Shown here: piece after piece, positions 51,064-60,406 of the stretch | Position numbering within the stretch: position 1 is the stretch's first letter | How the letters are laid out: every line of letters begins with the position of its first letter | Source: Fen-1258 sp041658245 | GTDB lineage: Bacteria > Bacteroidota > Ignavibacteria > Ignavibacteriales > Melioribacteraceae | Length of the DNA stretch: 64,000 bases | NCBI GenBank assembly: GCA_041658245.1 | Contig: JBBAAM010000008.1 | Span: forward strand, 1-64,000 | Reading direction: 5' to 3' | Program-made: the position numbers and the translations under genes | The notes under the pieces: model-generated | Told to the model about the DNA's origin: nothing | Databases searched by the model: none | The model's input: only the letters and a program-made list of their open reading frames with translations

Positions 51064-54000
51064 ATGACAAAAAAATACTTATCAAATCTGTTTAAGACCT
51101 ACCAAAAAGGCGATGCGAGAGAGGAATCTTATTACAAACATCTTGCGGATTTTATTACAGATTTTTCTGAATTACAGAGAAAAAAGAAAATTGATGTAAC
51201 TATTCTCCCTAAAAAAACCGAAGCCGGAAATCCCGATTTTAGAATTTGGGACGGAAGACAAAAAATAATCGGCTATATTGAAGCTAAAGATTTAGGTGTT
51301 GATCTTGATAGAATTGAAGATTCCGAACAACTCGAAAGGTATTTATCAACTTTCCCGAATGTTATTTTAACAAACTTCACAGAGTTCCGTTTATATAGAA
51401 ACGGCGAACGGATTGAAAAAATATTTGTTGCACGTCCTTTTGTTATAAAGAAACTTTCTACAGTCCCACCGCTTGAAAACGAAGATAAATTATTTGAACT
51501 GCTCGAAAGATTTTTAGATTTCTCACTTCCTAAAACTTACACCGCAAAAACGCTTGCCATAGAATTAGCAAAAAGAACTAAGTTCCTAAAGGATGAAGTT
51601 GTAAGCGAGGAGTTAAAAAATAATAACGATTCAATTCATGGGTTTTATAATGCATTCAAAGAATTCCTAATTGCGGGAATTTCTGAAGATGAGTTTGCCG
51701 ATCTATATTCTCAAACAATTACTTACGGTTTGTTTGCAGCACGTCTCCGTGCCGGTGAAGAATTTAATAGAAGATCCGCTTACTCTTACATTCCAAAATC
51801 TATTGGAATTCTAAGAGATATATTCAAATACATATCTTTAGAAGATATTCCAAAACAGATGGAAATAATTATTGATGATATTGCCGATGTGCTTGCGGTT
51901 GCGGATGCAAAGAAAATACTCGATCAATATTACCACAAAGGTAAAGGAAGCGATCCGGTATTACATTTTTACGAAACATTTCTTTCGGTTTATGATCCTG
52001 CAACAAGAGAAAAACGGGGAGTTTATTACACGCCGGAACCTGTAGTCTCTTTTATTGTCCGTTCGCTTCATCAGATACTTAAAGAAAAATTTAATATTAC
52101 CGAAGGACTTGCATCAAAAGATGTAACGCTTCTCGATCCCGCCGGCGGAACGCTCAGTTTCCTTGCGAAAGCTATTGAAACAGCCGTTGAAGAAGTAAAA
52201 AAGAAAATTGGGGAAGGTGCTGTTAGTTTATTTATTAAAGAACGGGTTCTCCAAAATTATTATTCCTTTGAATTGATGATGGCTCCTTATGCAATAGGGC
52301 ATATGAAAATGTCTTTTCTTTTGGAAGAGCTTGGTTACAGAATGGAAGACGATGAGCGTGTAAAATATTATTTAACAAACACGCTCGAAATGAAAGAACT
52401 TGATGAATCCAAATTTCCGGGGATGTCGTCACTTTCTACGGAAAGCCACGAAGCCGGAAAAATAAAAAAACAAGTTCCAATTTTAGTTGTGCTCGGCAAT
52501 CCGCCTTATTCGGGTCATTCATCAAATACCGGCGAATGGATTTCCGATATAATTAAAGAATATTATCAAGTTGACGGAAAACCGCTTGGTGAAAAGAATC
52601 CTAAGTGGCTGCAAGATGATTATGTAAAATTTATCCGTTTCTCTCAATGGAAGATTGACCAAGCCGGTGAAGGTGTTTTGGGCTTTATTACAAACCACAG
52701 TTATCTTGATAATCCTACTTTCAGAGGAATGCGTCAATCTCTAATGAATAGTTTTGATGAAATCTATATTCTCGATCTTCATGGAAATAGCTTAAGGAAA
52801 GAAAAAGCGCCGGATGGAAGTAAGGATGAAAATGTTTTTGATATTCAACAAGGTGTGGCTATTGCATTCTTTGTCAAATATAAAACTGGGAAAAAGAAAC
52901 AAGTAAACCATCAAGAAATCTTTGGGTTAAGGGAAACTAAATACGATTGGCTTATTAAGCACAATATTAAAAACGTCAAATGGAAAAAGATTGCGCCTCA
53001 TCCGGAATTTTATCTCTTTATTCCAACTGATGATAAGTTGGCAAATCACTATTATTCTTTTTATAAGATAACCGAAATATTCCCGGTAAATAGTGTTGGA
53101 ATTGTAACTGCAAGAGATAACTTCGTTATTGATTTTGAAAGGAAAACACTTGAAAGAAGAATAAAAGAATTTATTGATCCGAAAGTAGACGAAGAAATTC
53201 TAAAACAAACTTATGGGTTAAATGAAAACCAAAGCTGGAAAATTAAAGAGCAGCGTGAAAAACTAAGGAAGGATTTAGACTGGAAAGATTCTATAACAAA
53301 AATTCTTTACCGTCCTTTTGATGAACGTTGGATTTTATATCACGATGAAATGATAGAACGTAAAAGAAAAGATGTAATGCAACATATGTTGAAAGAAAAT
53401 ATAGGATTGATTTTCCACAAGCGAGAAGAACTTCAAATACCTTATACTCATTTTATGGTTACAGATAAAATTATTGAGCATGGGGGATTATCCTCAAAAA
53501 CAACTTGCTATCTTGCACCTCTTTATATTTATCTAGAAAGAAAAGAAAAAAAGAAGAACCCACTTATGCAGATGATGATGTTTGAGCCGGAAGTTAAATA
53601 CCAGACTCGTCAGCCAAACATAAATCCGGAATTATTGGAAGAATTAAAAAAGAATTACAAAAAAGAAGTAACACCAGAAGAGATATTTTATTACATCTAC
53701 GCAGTTTTTTACAGCAATACCTACCGCACAAAATATGCAGAGTTTTTAAAGAGAGATTTCCCACGTATTCCATTTACTAAAAATTATAAACTCTTTATTC
53801 AAGTCGGTAAAATTGGTGTACAGCTTGCAGACTTACATTTACTTAAATCAAAAGATCTGGATAAAACCAAAATAAATTTTTCACAAAAAGGAAGTAACAA
53901 AGTTGAAAAAATTAAATATGAAGATGGAAAAGTATGGATAAACAAAGAGCAATTTTTTGATGGCGTAAAAGAAGAAGTTTGGCAATATCAAATTGGTGGT

Positions 54001-54159
54001 TATCAAGTTTGTGAAAAATGGCTAAAAGATAGAAAAGAAAGAACGCTTACTTTAGAAGAAATCCAAACATACTGCAAAATTGTAACGGCACTTTCCAAAA
54101 CAATTGAATTACAAAATGAAATAGATAAATATTTTGAAAGTGTTGAGAAAACGGTATAA
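51064..54159 (+). CDS. Type ISP-like restriction-modification enzyme (nuclease + N6-adenine methyltransferase)
   Basis: 1031 aa from ATG 51064; a TTG seven codons earlier is an unlikely start. The N-terminal PD-(D/E)xK-like nuclease has NPDF (D58) and IEAK (E73, K75). The gamma-class methyltransferase has YYTPEPVVSFIV, DPAGGTLSF (D358) and catalytic NPPYSG (N479-Y482). The C-terminal ~500 residues resemble the ISP-type target recognition region. No SF2 helicase domain (Walker A/DEAH) is seen between nuclease and methylase, unlike the ~1500-aa LlaGI/LlaBIII translocating enzymes, so it is closer to a one-polypeptide type IIG-like protein. No separate specificity gene. Probably phage restriction. 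Confidence 0.85.
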   Translation: MTKKYLSNLFKTYQKGDAREESYYKHLADFITDFSELQRKKKIDVTILPKKTEAGNPDFRIWDGRQKIIGYIEAKDLGVDLDRIEDSEQLERYLSTFPNVILTNFTEFRLYRNGERIEKIFVARPFVIKKLSTVPPLENEDKLFELLERFLDFSLPKTYTAKTLAIELAKRTKFLKDEVVSEELKNNNDSIHGFYNAFKEFLIAGISEDEFADLYSQTITYGLFAARLRAGEEFNRRSAYSYIPKSIGILRDIFKYISLEDIPKQMEIIIDDIADVLAVADAKKILDQYYHKGKGSDPVLHFYETFLSVYDPATREKRGVYYTPEPVVSFIVRSLHQILKEKFNITEGLASKDVTLLDPAGGTLSFLAKAIETAVEEVKKKIGEGAVSLFIKERVLQNYYSFELMMAPYAIGHMKMSFLLEELGYRMEDDERVKYYLTNTLEMKELDESKFPGMSSLSTESHEAGKIKKQVPILVVLGNPPYSGHSSNTGEWISDIIKEYYQVDGKPLGEKNPKWLQDDYVKFIRFSQWKIDQAGEGVLGFITNHSYLDNPTFRGMRQSLMNSFDEIYILDLHGNSLRKEKAPDGSKDENVFDIQQGVAIAFFVKYKTGKKKQVNHQEIFGLRETKYDWLIKHNIKNVKWKKIAPHPEFYLFIPTDDKLANHYYSFYKITEIFPVNSVGIVTARDNFVIDFERKTLERRIKEFIDPKVDEEILKQTYGLNENQSWKIKEQREKLRKDLDWKDSITKILYRPFDERWILYHDEMIERKRKDVMQHMLKENIGLIFHKREELQIPYTHFMVTDKIIEHGGLSSKTTCYLAPLYIYLERKEKKKNPLMQMMMFEPEVKYQTRQPNINPELLEELKKNYKKEVTPEEIFYYIYAVFYSNTYRTKYAEFLKRDFPRIPFTKNYKLFIQVGKIGVQLADLHLLKSKDLDKTKINFSQKGSNKVEKIKYEDGKVWINKEQFFDGVKEEVWQYQIGGYQVCEKWLKDRKERTLTLEEIQTYCKIVTALSKTIELQNEIDKYFESVEKTV

Positions 54160-54345
54160 CAAGACAATTAAGCCGACACCATTTTTCATTACGGCATTGT
54201 TCTAATTTTTGTGTTTGGTTGTAAAACTAAGTTGCTCTTTGAAGTTGGTTGCAATAAAAAATTTTTATAAATCATTTACATTTGTTTTCAAAGCTACATT
54301 GTGGTGTTGTGCGGCGGTTTAAAAAAACGTCATTAGATTGTTATC
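54153..54345. repeat. attC-like inverted repeat between the RM gene and the HTH/TIR pair
   Basis: The left arm overlaps the RM stop codon: GGTATAACAAGACAATTAAGCCGACACC (54153-54180 in part) has the order TAACAA...AAGCCGAC seen in integron attC left halves. The right arm has GCGGCGGTTTAA (54311 on), CGTCATTAGAT and TTGTTATC (54339-54345). ATAACAA pairs with TTGTTAT, TTAAgCCG with CGGtTTAA and CACC with GGTG, leaving an asymmetric centre. No integrase gene is present. Confidence 0.4.
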
Positions 54346-54406
54346 TTAAGTAATTCTAATACGATTTTGTGAGTCTTTGTTATTATTAACAATATAGGAG
54401 TTAAGT

Positions 54407-54703
54407 ATGGCAAATAAAGGGAACAAAAATAACGTCGAATCGAATCAAGATAATCAAAACGATTTCAATAAGTTGATTGATGTAATGAGTATAATATCAC
54501 GTACACTTGGTGTTCTAGCTGTTCGACTTACGCACACCCGTCCGAAAACAGAAGGTGAACGAGTTTTATTCCTCGATTCGCTTGGATTTGACAGAAATGA
54601 AATTGCTGCGATACTTTCGGGTGACCCCAAAACAATTAGTGTGCATCTTTCTCAACAGAAAAAATCAAAGAAGAATAAGGGCACCAAACATGGCAAGAAT
54701 TAA
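54407..54703 (+). CDS. Small HTH protein (sigma-70 region 4-like)
   Basis: 98 aa. A polar, Asn/Lys-rich N-terminus (1-20), a helical stretch (21-45), then a helix-turn-helix at about 50-84 (GERVLFLDSLGFDRNEIAAILSGDPKTISVHL) like sigma region 4, and a Lys-rich tail. A clear AGGAG RBS precedes the ATG. Its last 14 nt overlap the start of the TIR protein, so it is co-translated with it; a DNA-binding regulator or sensor of the pair is the likely role. Confidence 0.65.
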   Translation: MANKGNKNNVESNQDNQNDFNKLIDVMSIISRTLGVLAVRLTHTRPKTEGERVLFLDSLGFDRNEIAAILSGDPKTISVHLSQQKKSKKNKGTKHGKN

Positions 54704-55517
54704 TCAAAAACTATTCAATCGCTTGAAAGGAACTCTTGGACTAAGTCGACCACGTATTTATGGACTGATAGATGAAAAAGTGCGTGAAACTCATTTACCT
54801 CGCCATCTCGCTGCTATAGTTTTAGCTAGTGAAAGAGGCATAAATATATCAAAGTTTGCATCTGATGATGATCTTGCTTCAATTCGCAGTACCGCACAAA
54901 GTTCTATACCTTCATCTGTTGTCATTCCGCGAGAGACAAATGTTGTTGATTCTAGACGAGTTTCAAGAAACCGTGTACACAAACCAAAGCCCATATCACG
55001 TCGTGGTAATACAGTTTTCGTAGTTCATGGAAGGAATGAGTTCGCAAGAAAAGCAATCTTTGAATTTTTACGAGCCGTTGGTTTGCGGCCTATCGAATGG
55101 AATCAAGCAATCAAAATGACTGGTCAACCGTCCCCATATGTTGGCGATATACTTGAAACCGTATTCCGTGAAGCTGTAGCCGTGGTTATTCTTCTCACGC
55201 CTGATGATGAAGCTCGTTTGAGAAAATCTCTACGGAGGCCAAAAGATCCGCCTTTCGAAAAAGTATTAACTGGTCAAGCTCGCCCAAATGTAATATTTGA
55301 AGCTGGAATGGCTTTCGGTAGAAATCCAAATAGTACTCTTATCGTCGAACTTGGTAATCTTCGTCCTTTTAGTGATATCGCTGGAAGGCATGTTGTTCAT
55401 CTGAGTAATCAAGCAACGAGCCGACAAGAGTTTGCAACTAAATTGGCAAATGCTGGTTGTAATGTAGATACATCAGGTTCTGATTGGTTGACCGCAGGTG
55501 ATTTTTTATTGCATTGA
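54690..55517 (+). CDS. TIR-like (CAP12/Pycsar-effector-type) nucleotide-binding protein
   Basis: 275 aa from ATG 54690. The N-terminal helical domain (1-70, RLKGTLGLSRPRIYGLIDEKVRETHLPRHLAA) is followed by a basic Ser/Arg linker and a TIR-like domain at about 107-240: TVFVVHGRNEFARKAIFEFLRAVGL, then VAVVILLTPDDEA, then RPNVIFEAGMAFG. E204 in the last motif is the expected NADase glutamate. TIR proteins of this class deplete NAD when triggered during phage infection. No cyclase or other second-messenger gene is adjacent; the coupled HTH protein is the only partner. Confidence 0.8.
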   Translation: MARINQKLFNRLKGTLGLSRPRIYGLIDEKVRETHLPRHLAAIVLASERGINISKFASDDDLASIRSTAQSSIPSSVVIPRETNVVDSRRVSRNRVHKPKPISRRGNTVFVVHGRNEFARKAIFEFLRAVGLRPIEWNQAIKMTGQPSPYVGDILETVFREAVAVVILLTPDDEARLRKSLRRPKDPPFEKVLTGQARPNVIFEAGMAFGRNPNSTLIVELGNLRPFSDIAGRHVVHLSNQATSRQEFATKLANAGCNVDTSGSDWLTAGDFLLH

Positions 55518-55732
55518 AAAATATGTGAAAATAAGTCAAAAATAAATTTACAGTTATTAGTTAATTCTAATCTTTCACATACTCATCATTAAATGAAAAA
55601 GAAAGTTTAATTCCGAAAAGTTCTTAATACCAAAGAGCGCTCAAATTTTCTGCCTTCCGATTTTCATCTTTTACTTATATTTGAAAACAAAAATTTCGCT
55701 TTTTACTAATCAAATGTATGAGAGAATTATTT

Positions 55733-58621
55733 ATGAATAATTTTGAGTTTTATGATAAGTTTATTGACCGCCACGTTGGTCTAAATGAAAATGATATTAA
55801 AAAAATGTTATCTGTAATCGGTGTATCATCGCTCGATGAGATGATTGATAAAACCGTTCCAGCTTCGATAAGATTGAAAGAAGAATTAAAACTCGATCCG
55901 CCGCAATCCGAATTTGAATTTTTGAATCACCTAAAACAAATTGCCGGTAAGAACAAAGTATTTAAGAATTACATCGGACTCGGATATTATCCAACCATTA
56001 CTCCCGGAGTTATTAAAAGAAATATTTTAGAAAATCCGGGATGGTACACGCAATACACTCCGTATCAGGCAGAAATTTCTCAAGGCAGACTTGAAGCGCT
56101 GTTAAATTTCCAAACAATGATTGTTGATCTGACTGCAATGCCGATTGCAAACGCATCATTGCTTGATGAAGCAACAGCCGCCTCCGAAGCAATGACAATG
56201 TTCTACTCGCTCCGCAAAACTGCAAAGAAGAACGCAAATGTATTCTGGGTATCGGAAGAAGTATTTCCTCAAACTTTAGATGTTCTTAAAACACGATGCG
56301 AACCGTTAGGAATTAAATTGAGAATTGGTAATCATAAAAATTTAGAACTAACGGAAGATATTTATGGAATACTTGTTCAATATCCATCTGCAGACGGTGA
56401 AGTTTATGACTACACGGAGTTATTCAAACACGCAGAAGTAAAAGGAATTCTTAAAGCAGCAGCAACAGATCTTTTATCGCTCGCACTATTAACTCCACCT
56501 GGAGAATTCGGTGCTGATGTTGTTTTGGGATCAACACAGCGTTTCGGTGTGCCGATGGGTTATGGCGGTCCGCACGCAGCATACTTTGCTACTAAAGATG
56601 AATACAAAAGACAAATTCCGGGAAGAATAATTGGCGTTTCTGTAGATTCAAAAGGAAGACGTGCGCTGCGCATGGCTCTTCAGACTCGCGAACAGCATAT
56701 CAAACGAGAACACGCTACAAGCAATATTTGTACTTCACAAGTCCTTCTTGCAATCATGGCGGGAATGTATGCAGTTTATCATGGATCGAAAGGAATAAAA
56801 GCAATTGCTGACCGCATTCATAAATTGACTTCACTCTTAGAACAATCTCTGAAAAATATTGGGATCAATCAAACGAATAAAAATTATTTTGATACGTTAA
56901 AAATTGAATTGAATTCAGTTAATGAAGTTGAAAAGGTAAAATCGGAAGCACTCAAGAATGAAATTAATTTTAGATACATTTCTGAAAAGGAGATCGGCAT
57001 TTCTCTTTCAGAACAGACAGCAATTAATGATGTCAATCAGATTATTAAAGTATTCTCAACTGCTCTTAACAAAGTTAGTAATGAGAAGATAAATAATGCT
57101 TTTACACAAATCGTAAATCATAATTCACTAAATCGTAAATCAAGTTACTTAACGCATCCGGTTTTCAATTCATACTATTCTGAAACTGAAATGCTTCGTT
57201 ACATAAAAGAATTGGAGAAGAAAGATCTTTCACTTACTACTTCGATGATTCCTCTCGGTTCTTGTACTATGAAGTTGAATGCATCAACAGAAATGTTCGG
57301 AATCAGCTGGTCTGAATTTGCAGAGCTACATCCGTTTGCACCACTCAATCAAGCGGAAGGATATTTGCAAATCTTCAAAGAATTAGAAAATGATTTAGCG
57401 AAGATGACCGGCTTCAATTCCGTTTCTCTTCAGCCAAATTCCGGTGCGGCGGGCGAGTATGCTGGATTAATGGTAATACGTGCTTATCATAATTCTTGCG
57501 GAGATCATCACCGCAATGTTGTTCTGATTCCATCTTCTGCACATGGAACGAATCCCGCAAGCGCAGTTATGGCAGGAAGTAAAGTTGTTGTTGTTAAATG
57601 CGACGACCATGGAAATATTGATGTAACGGATTTGAAAGCGAAAGCGGAACAATACAAAGAAAATCTTTCTGCATTGATGGTTACATATCCATCCACTCAC
57701 GGAGTATTTGAAGAAGCAATAATTGATGCATGTAAAATCATTCATCAAAATGGCGGATTAGTTTACATGGATGGCGCAAACTTGAATGCACAACTCGGTT
57801 TAACAAGTCCGGGGTTTATTGGCGCAGATGTCTGCCATTTGAATCTTCATAAAACATTTTCAATCCCGCATGGCGGCGGCGGGCCCGGAATGGGACCAAT
57901 CGCAGTTGCAAAACATTTATCACCATTCCTTCCAGGACATCCGTTAGTTAAAGTTGGCGGAGAGAAATCTATAACTGCAGTTGCTGCAGCACCGTGGGGA
58001 AGTGCGAGTGTTCTTATTATTTCTTATGCATACATAAAAATGATGGGTGCGGAAGGGTTAACTCATGCAACAAAAGCAGCTATTCTTAATGCAAATTATA
58101 TTCAAGCTAAGTTGAGTAAATATTATCCGGTGCTCTATACAGGTAGCAATGGATTTGTAGCACATGAAATGATTTTGGATTGCCGTCAGTTCAAAACATC
58201 AGCAAGTGTTGAAGTTGACGATATCGCAAAAAGATTAATGGATTACGGATTCCACGCACCAACTGTTTCTTTTCCTGTACCGGGAACACTTATGATTGAG
58301 CCAACAGAAAGCGAATCGTTGTATGAACTCGACCGGTTCTGCGATGTTATGATATCTATAAGAAAAGAGATAGAAGATGTAGAGAAAGGAATTTCCGGTA
58401 AAGAAGATAATCCGTTAAAGAATTCGCCGCATACTGTAGAAGATGTAGTTAACGATATTTGGGAACATTCCTATTCCCGTGAGAAAGCAGCATTTCCAAA
58501 TGCTCAGGTTAAATTTAATAAGTTCTGGCCAAGTGTTGGAAGAGTAAATAATGCTTACGGAGATAGAAATTTAGTTTGCAGTTGTCTTCCAATTAGTGAT
58601 TACGTAGAGGATAAAGTATAA
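55733..58621 (+). CDS. gcvP: Glycine dehydrogenase (decarboxylating), P-protein
   Basis: About 962 aa, the fused single-chain form. PLP Lys is in HLNLHKTFSIPHGGGGPGMGP; the N-terminal half carries RHVGLNENDIKKML and YTQYTPYQAEISQGRLEALLNFQT. Decarboxylates glycine and passes aminomethyl to the H-protein. ATG 55733 has GAGAG 8-12 nt upstream; an ATG five codons earlier is an alternative. gcvT and gcvH are not here. The stop shares a base with the next gene (TAATG). Confidence 0.97.
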   Translation: MNNFEFYDKFIDRHVGLNENDIKKMLSVIGVSSLDEMIDKTVPASIRLKEELKLDPPQSEFEFLNHLKQIAGKNKVFKNYIGLGYYPTITPGVIKRNILENPGWYTQYTPYQAEISQGRLEALLNFQTMIVDLTAMPIANASLLDEATAASEAMTMFYSLRKTAKKNANVFWVSEEVFPQTLDVLKTRCEPLGIKLRIGNHKNLELTEDIYGILVQYPSADGEVYDYTELFKHAEVKGILKAAATDLLSLALLTPPGEFGADVVLGSTQRFGVPMGYGGPHAAYFATKDEYKRQIPGRIIGVSVDSKGRRALRMALQTREQHIKREHATSNICTSQVLLAIMAGMYAVYHGSKGIKAIADRIHKLTSLLEQSLKNIGINQTNKNYFDTLKIELNSVNEVEKVKSEALKNEINFRYISEKEIGISLSEQTAINDVNQIIKVFSTALNKVSNEKINNAFTQIVNHNSLNRKSSYLTHPVFNSYYSETEMLRYIKELEKKDLSLTTSMIPLGSCTMKLNASTEMFGISWSEFAELHPFAPLNQAEGYLQIFKELENDLAKMTGFNSVSLQPNSGAAGEYAGLMVIRAYHNSCGDHHRNVVLIPSSAHGTNPASAVMAGSKVVVVKCDDHGNIDVTDLKAKAEQYKENLSALMVTYPSTHGVFEEAIIDACKIIHQNGGLVYMDGANLNAQLGLTSPGFIGADVCHLNLHKTFSIPHGGGGPGMGPIAVAKHLSPFLPGHPLVKVGGEKSITAVAAAPWGSASVLIISYAYIKMMGAEGLTHATKAAILNANYIQAKLSKYYPVLYTGSNGFVAHEMILDCRQFKTSASVEVDDIAKRLMDYGFHAPTVSFPVPGTLMIEPTESESLYELDRFCDVMISIRKEIEDVEKGISGKEDNPLKNSPHTVEDVVNDIWEHSYSREKAAFPNAQVKFNKFWPSVGRVNNAYGDRNLVCSCLPISDYVEDKV

Positions 58622-59046
58622 TGAACGATGAGCAAGAACTAAAAGAGATTTGCAAAATTCTTTCAGAAGCGAGAACTATTGCTGTAGTTGGTCTATCGGA
58701 TAATCCGGATAGATCGAGCAGACAGATAGCAGAATTTCTTGTTGATAAAGGTTACAAAGTTGTTGGTGTTAATCCTATAATTAAAAAGAGCGGAGAGATT
58801 GATGTTTATCCTAATCTCACTGATATTCCTTTTGAGATTGATATTGTGGATGTGTTTAGAAAATCGGAAGATATTTCGGGTATAATTCCTGAAGTACTTA
58901 ATAAAAATCCTAAGACACTTTGGCTTCAGCAGGGAATCAGAAATGATGATGCAGTTAAACCGGTTATTGAAAAAGGTATCTATACGATTCAGGATAAGTG
59001 CATTGCTGTTTATTACAGCTTATGCAAATCATTCCATAAAAATTAA
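58621..59046 (+). CDS. CoA-binding domain protein (YccU-like)
   Basis: 141 aa Rossmann protein. TIAVVGLSDNPDRSSRQIAEFL is the CoA-binding loop, YKVVGVNP and LWLQQGI complete the family pattern. It resembles the CoA-binding domain of succinyl-CoA synthetase without the ligase part; role unknown. TAATG overlap with gcvP. Confidence 0.9.
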   Translation: MNDEQELKEICKILSEARTIAVVGLSDNPDRSSRQIAEFLVDKGYKVVGVNPIIKKSGEIDVYPNLTDIPFEIDIVDVFRKSEDISGIIPEVLNKNPKTLWLQQGIRNDDAVKPVIEKGIYTIQDKCIAVYYSLCKSFHKN

Positions 59047-59056
59047 ATCCTACCCG

Positions 59057-60406
59057 ATGAATTTAATTCTTCAAACCAAATATTTATTTGCTAGAACTAT
59101 TATTTTAATTCTTTTCGGAAATATTATTTTATTTGCCGTTGAACCCGATTCACTTTTGATCAGAAATGATGAAACAGTAAAAATTGATTTGATCAGAATA
59201 GAGGGAAACGAGACGACAAAAGATTTTATCATACTACGTGAATTAACATTTCAAATCGGTGATAGTGTTTCAGGTAAAACATTACGCTTTAACCGCGAGA
59301 GAGTTTTTAGTCTTCGTCTTTTCAATCAAGTTGAATTCAAAATAGAAAAAGCAACGGATAAAAATATACTTGTAATACAATTAACTGAGAGTTGGTATTT
59401 ATATCCGCTTCCGTTGTTAAGGATACAAGATGGTGATTTTAATAAATCAACTTATGGTATAAATCTTTCTTATAGAAATTTCCGTGGAAGGAACGAATCC
59501 TTACGTGCAACAATTGGTTTTGGGTATGATCCTTTTTACTCTTTTTCTTATGATAATCCGGCTTTAAGTTATGAAAACGGAATTGGTTTATCATTTGCTT
59601 TTGCTTATGTAAAGAGCACTAACAAAAGCGAGAACGCTAAAGCAATTATTGGAGAAGACTTCACAAACAAAATGTATCTCCAAAGCATTTCGATAAGTAA
59701 AAGATTAAATCAATTTAATATTGGTTTCTTGACAATCGGATTTAATTACATCGAAACTCCTTATACTCGATCGGGAATAACAGCTTCCGGAAATAATATT
59801 GATAGAGTCCCTTTCGCGGGTTTAAGTTACTTATACGATTCACGGGATCTAAAACAATTTTCAGTAAATGGTTTGTATACTTTTGCGTCGTTCACTCATT
59901 ATGGATTTTCAATAAATGATATCAACTATAATCAATTTAGCATTGATTTTAGAGAGTATAGAAAAGTAGTTGATGATTTTGCAGCTAAATGGCGTGTAAA
60001 ATATCGAACTGCTTTCGGCAATGTTGTACCGTTCTATGAATACTCTTATCTAGGTTATTTTGATCATGTACGAGGACATCTGCATGACGTTCGTGAAGGT
60101 AAAAGTTTCATTTTAGCTTCGCTTGAAATAAGTCATCCTATTGTGAAAGAGTGGAATTTTCATGTTAAGATTCCCTTCCTTCCAGAGAAACTAACATCTG
60201 CGCGAATTGGAATTTATCTAACAAGTTTCTTTGATACCGGTGATGCTTTTGATAGAAATGATAAATTAGCAATTAAGAATTTTTATTATGGTTACGGTTT
60301 CGGAATTACCTTTTTGTTCTTACCTTATAACGCAATGAGATTTGAGTACGCAGTTAATGAAAACGGAATAGGAGAATTTGTCATTGGGTCAGGATTTTCT
60401 TTCTGA
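59057..60406 (+). CDS. BamA/Omp85-like outer-membrane protein with one POTRA domain
   Basis: 449 aa from ATG 59057, which opens a signal sequence (RTIILILFGNIILFAVEP). A POTRA-type domain (about 28-100, IRIEGNETTKDFIILRELTFQIGDSVS) is followed by alternating beta strands of a surface-antigen barrel ending VIGSGFSF with a terminal aromatic residue, as for outer-membrane insertion. With only one POTRA it is shorter than BamA and is closer to the small Omp85/TamA-like proteins. Overlaps rsmE by 29 nt. Confidence 0.8.
   Translation: MNLILQTKYLFARTIILILFGNIILFAVEPDSLLIRNDETVKIDLIRIEGNETTKDFIILRELTFQIGDSVSGKTLRFNRERVFSLRLFNQVEFKIEKATDKNILVIQLTESWYLYPLPLLRIQDGDFNKSTYGINLSYRNFRGRNESLRATIGFGYDPFYSFSYDNPALSYENGIGLSFAFAYVKSTNKSENAKAIIGEDFTNKMYLQSISISKRLNQFNIGFLTIGFNYIETPYTRSGITASGNNIDRVPFAGLSYLYDSRDLKQFSVNGLYTFASFTHYGFSINDINYNQFSIDFREYRKVVDDFAAKWRVKYRTAFGNVVPFYEYSYLGYFDHVRGHLHDVREGKSFILASLEISHPIVKEWNFHVKIPFLPEKLTSARIGIYLTSFFDTGDAFDRNDKLAIKNFYYGYGFGITFLFLPYNAMRFEYAVNENGIGEFVIGSGFSF

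Noticed and set aside
58943..59056. N-terminal extension of the BamA-like gene
   Set aside because: It overlaps the CoA-binding gene; the ATG at 59057 gives a proper signal peptide.
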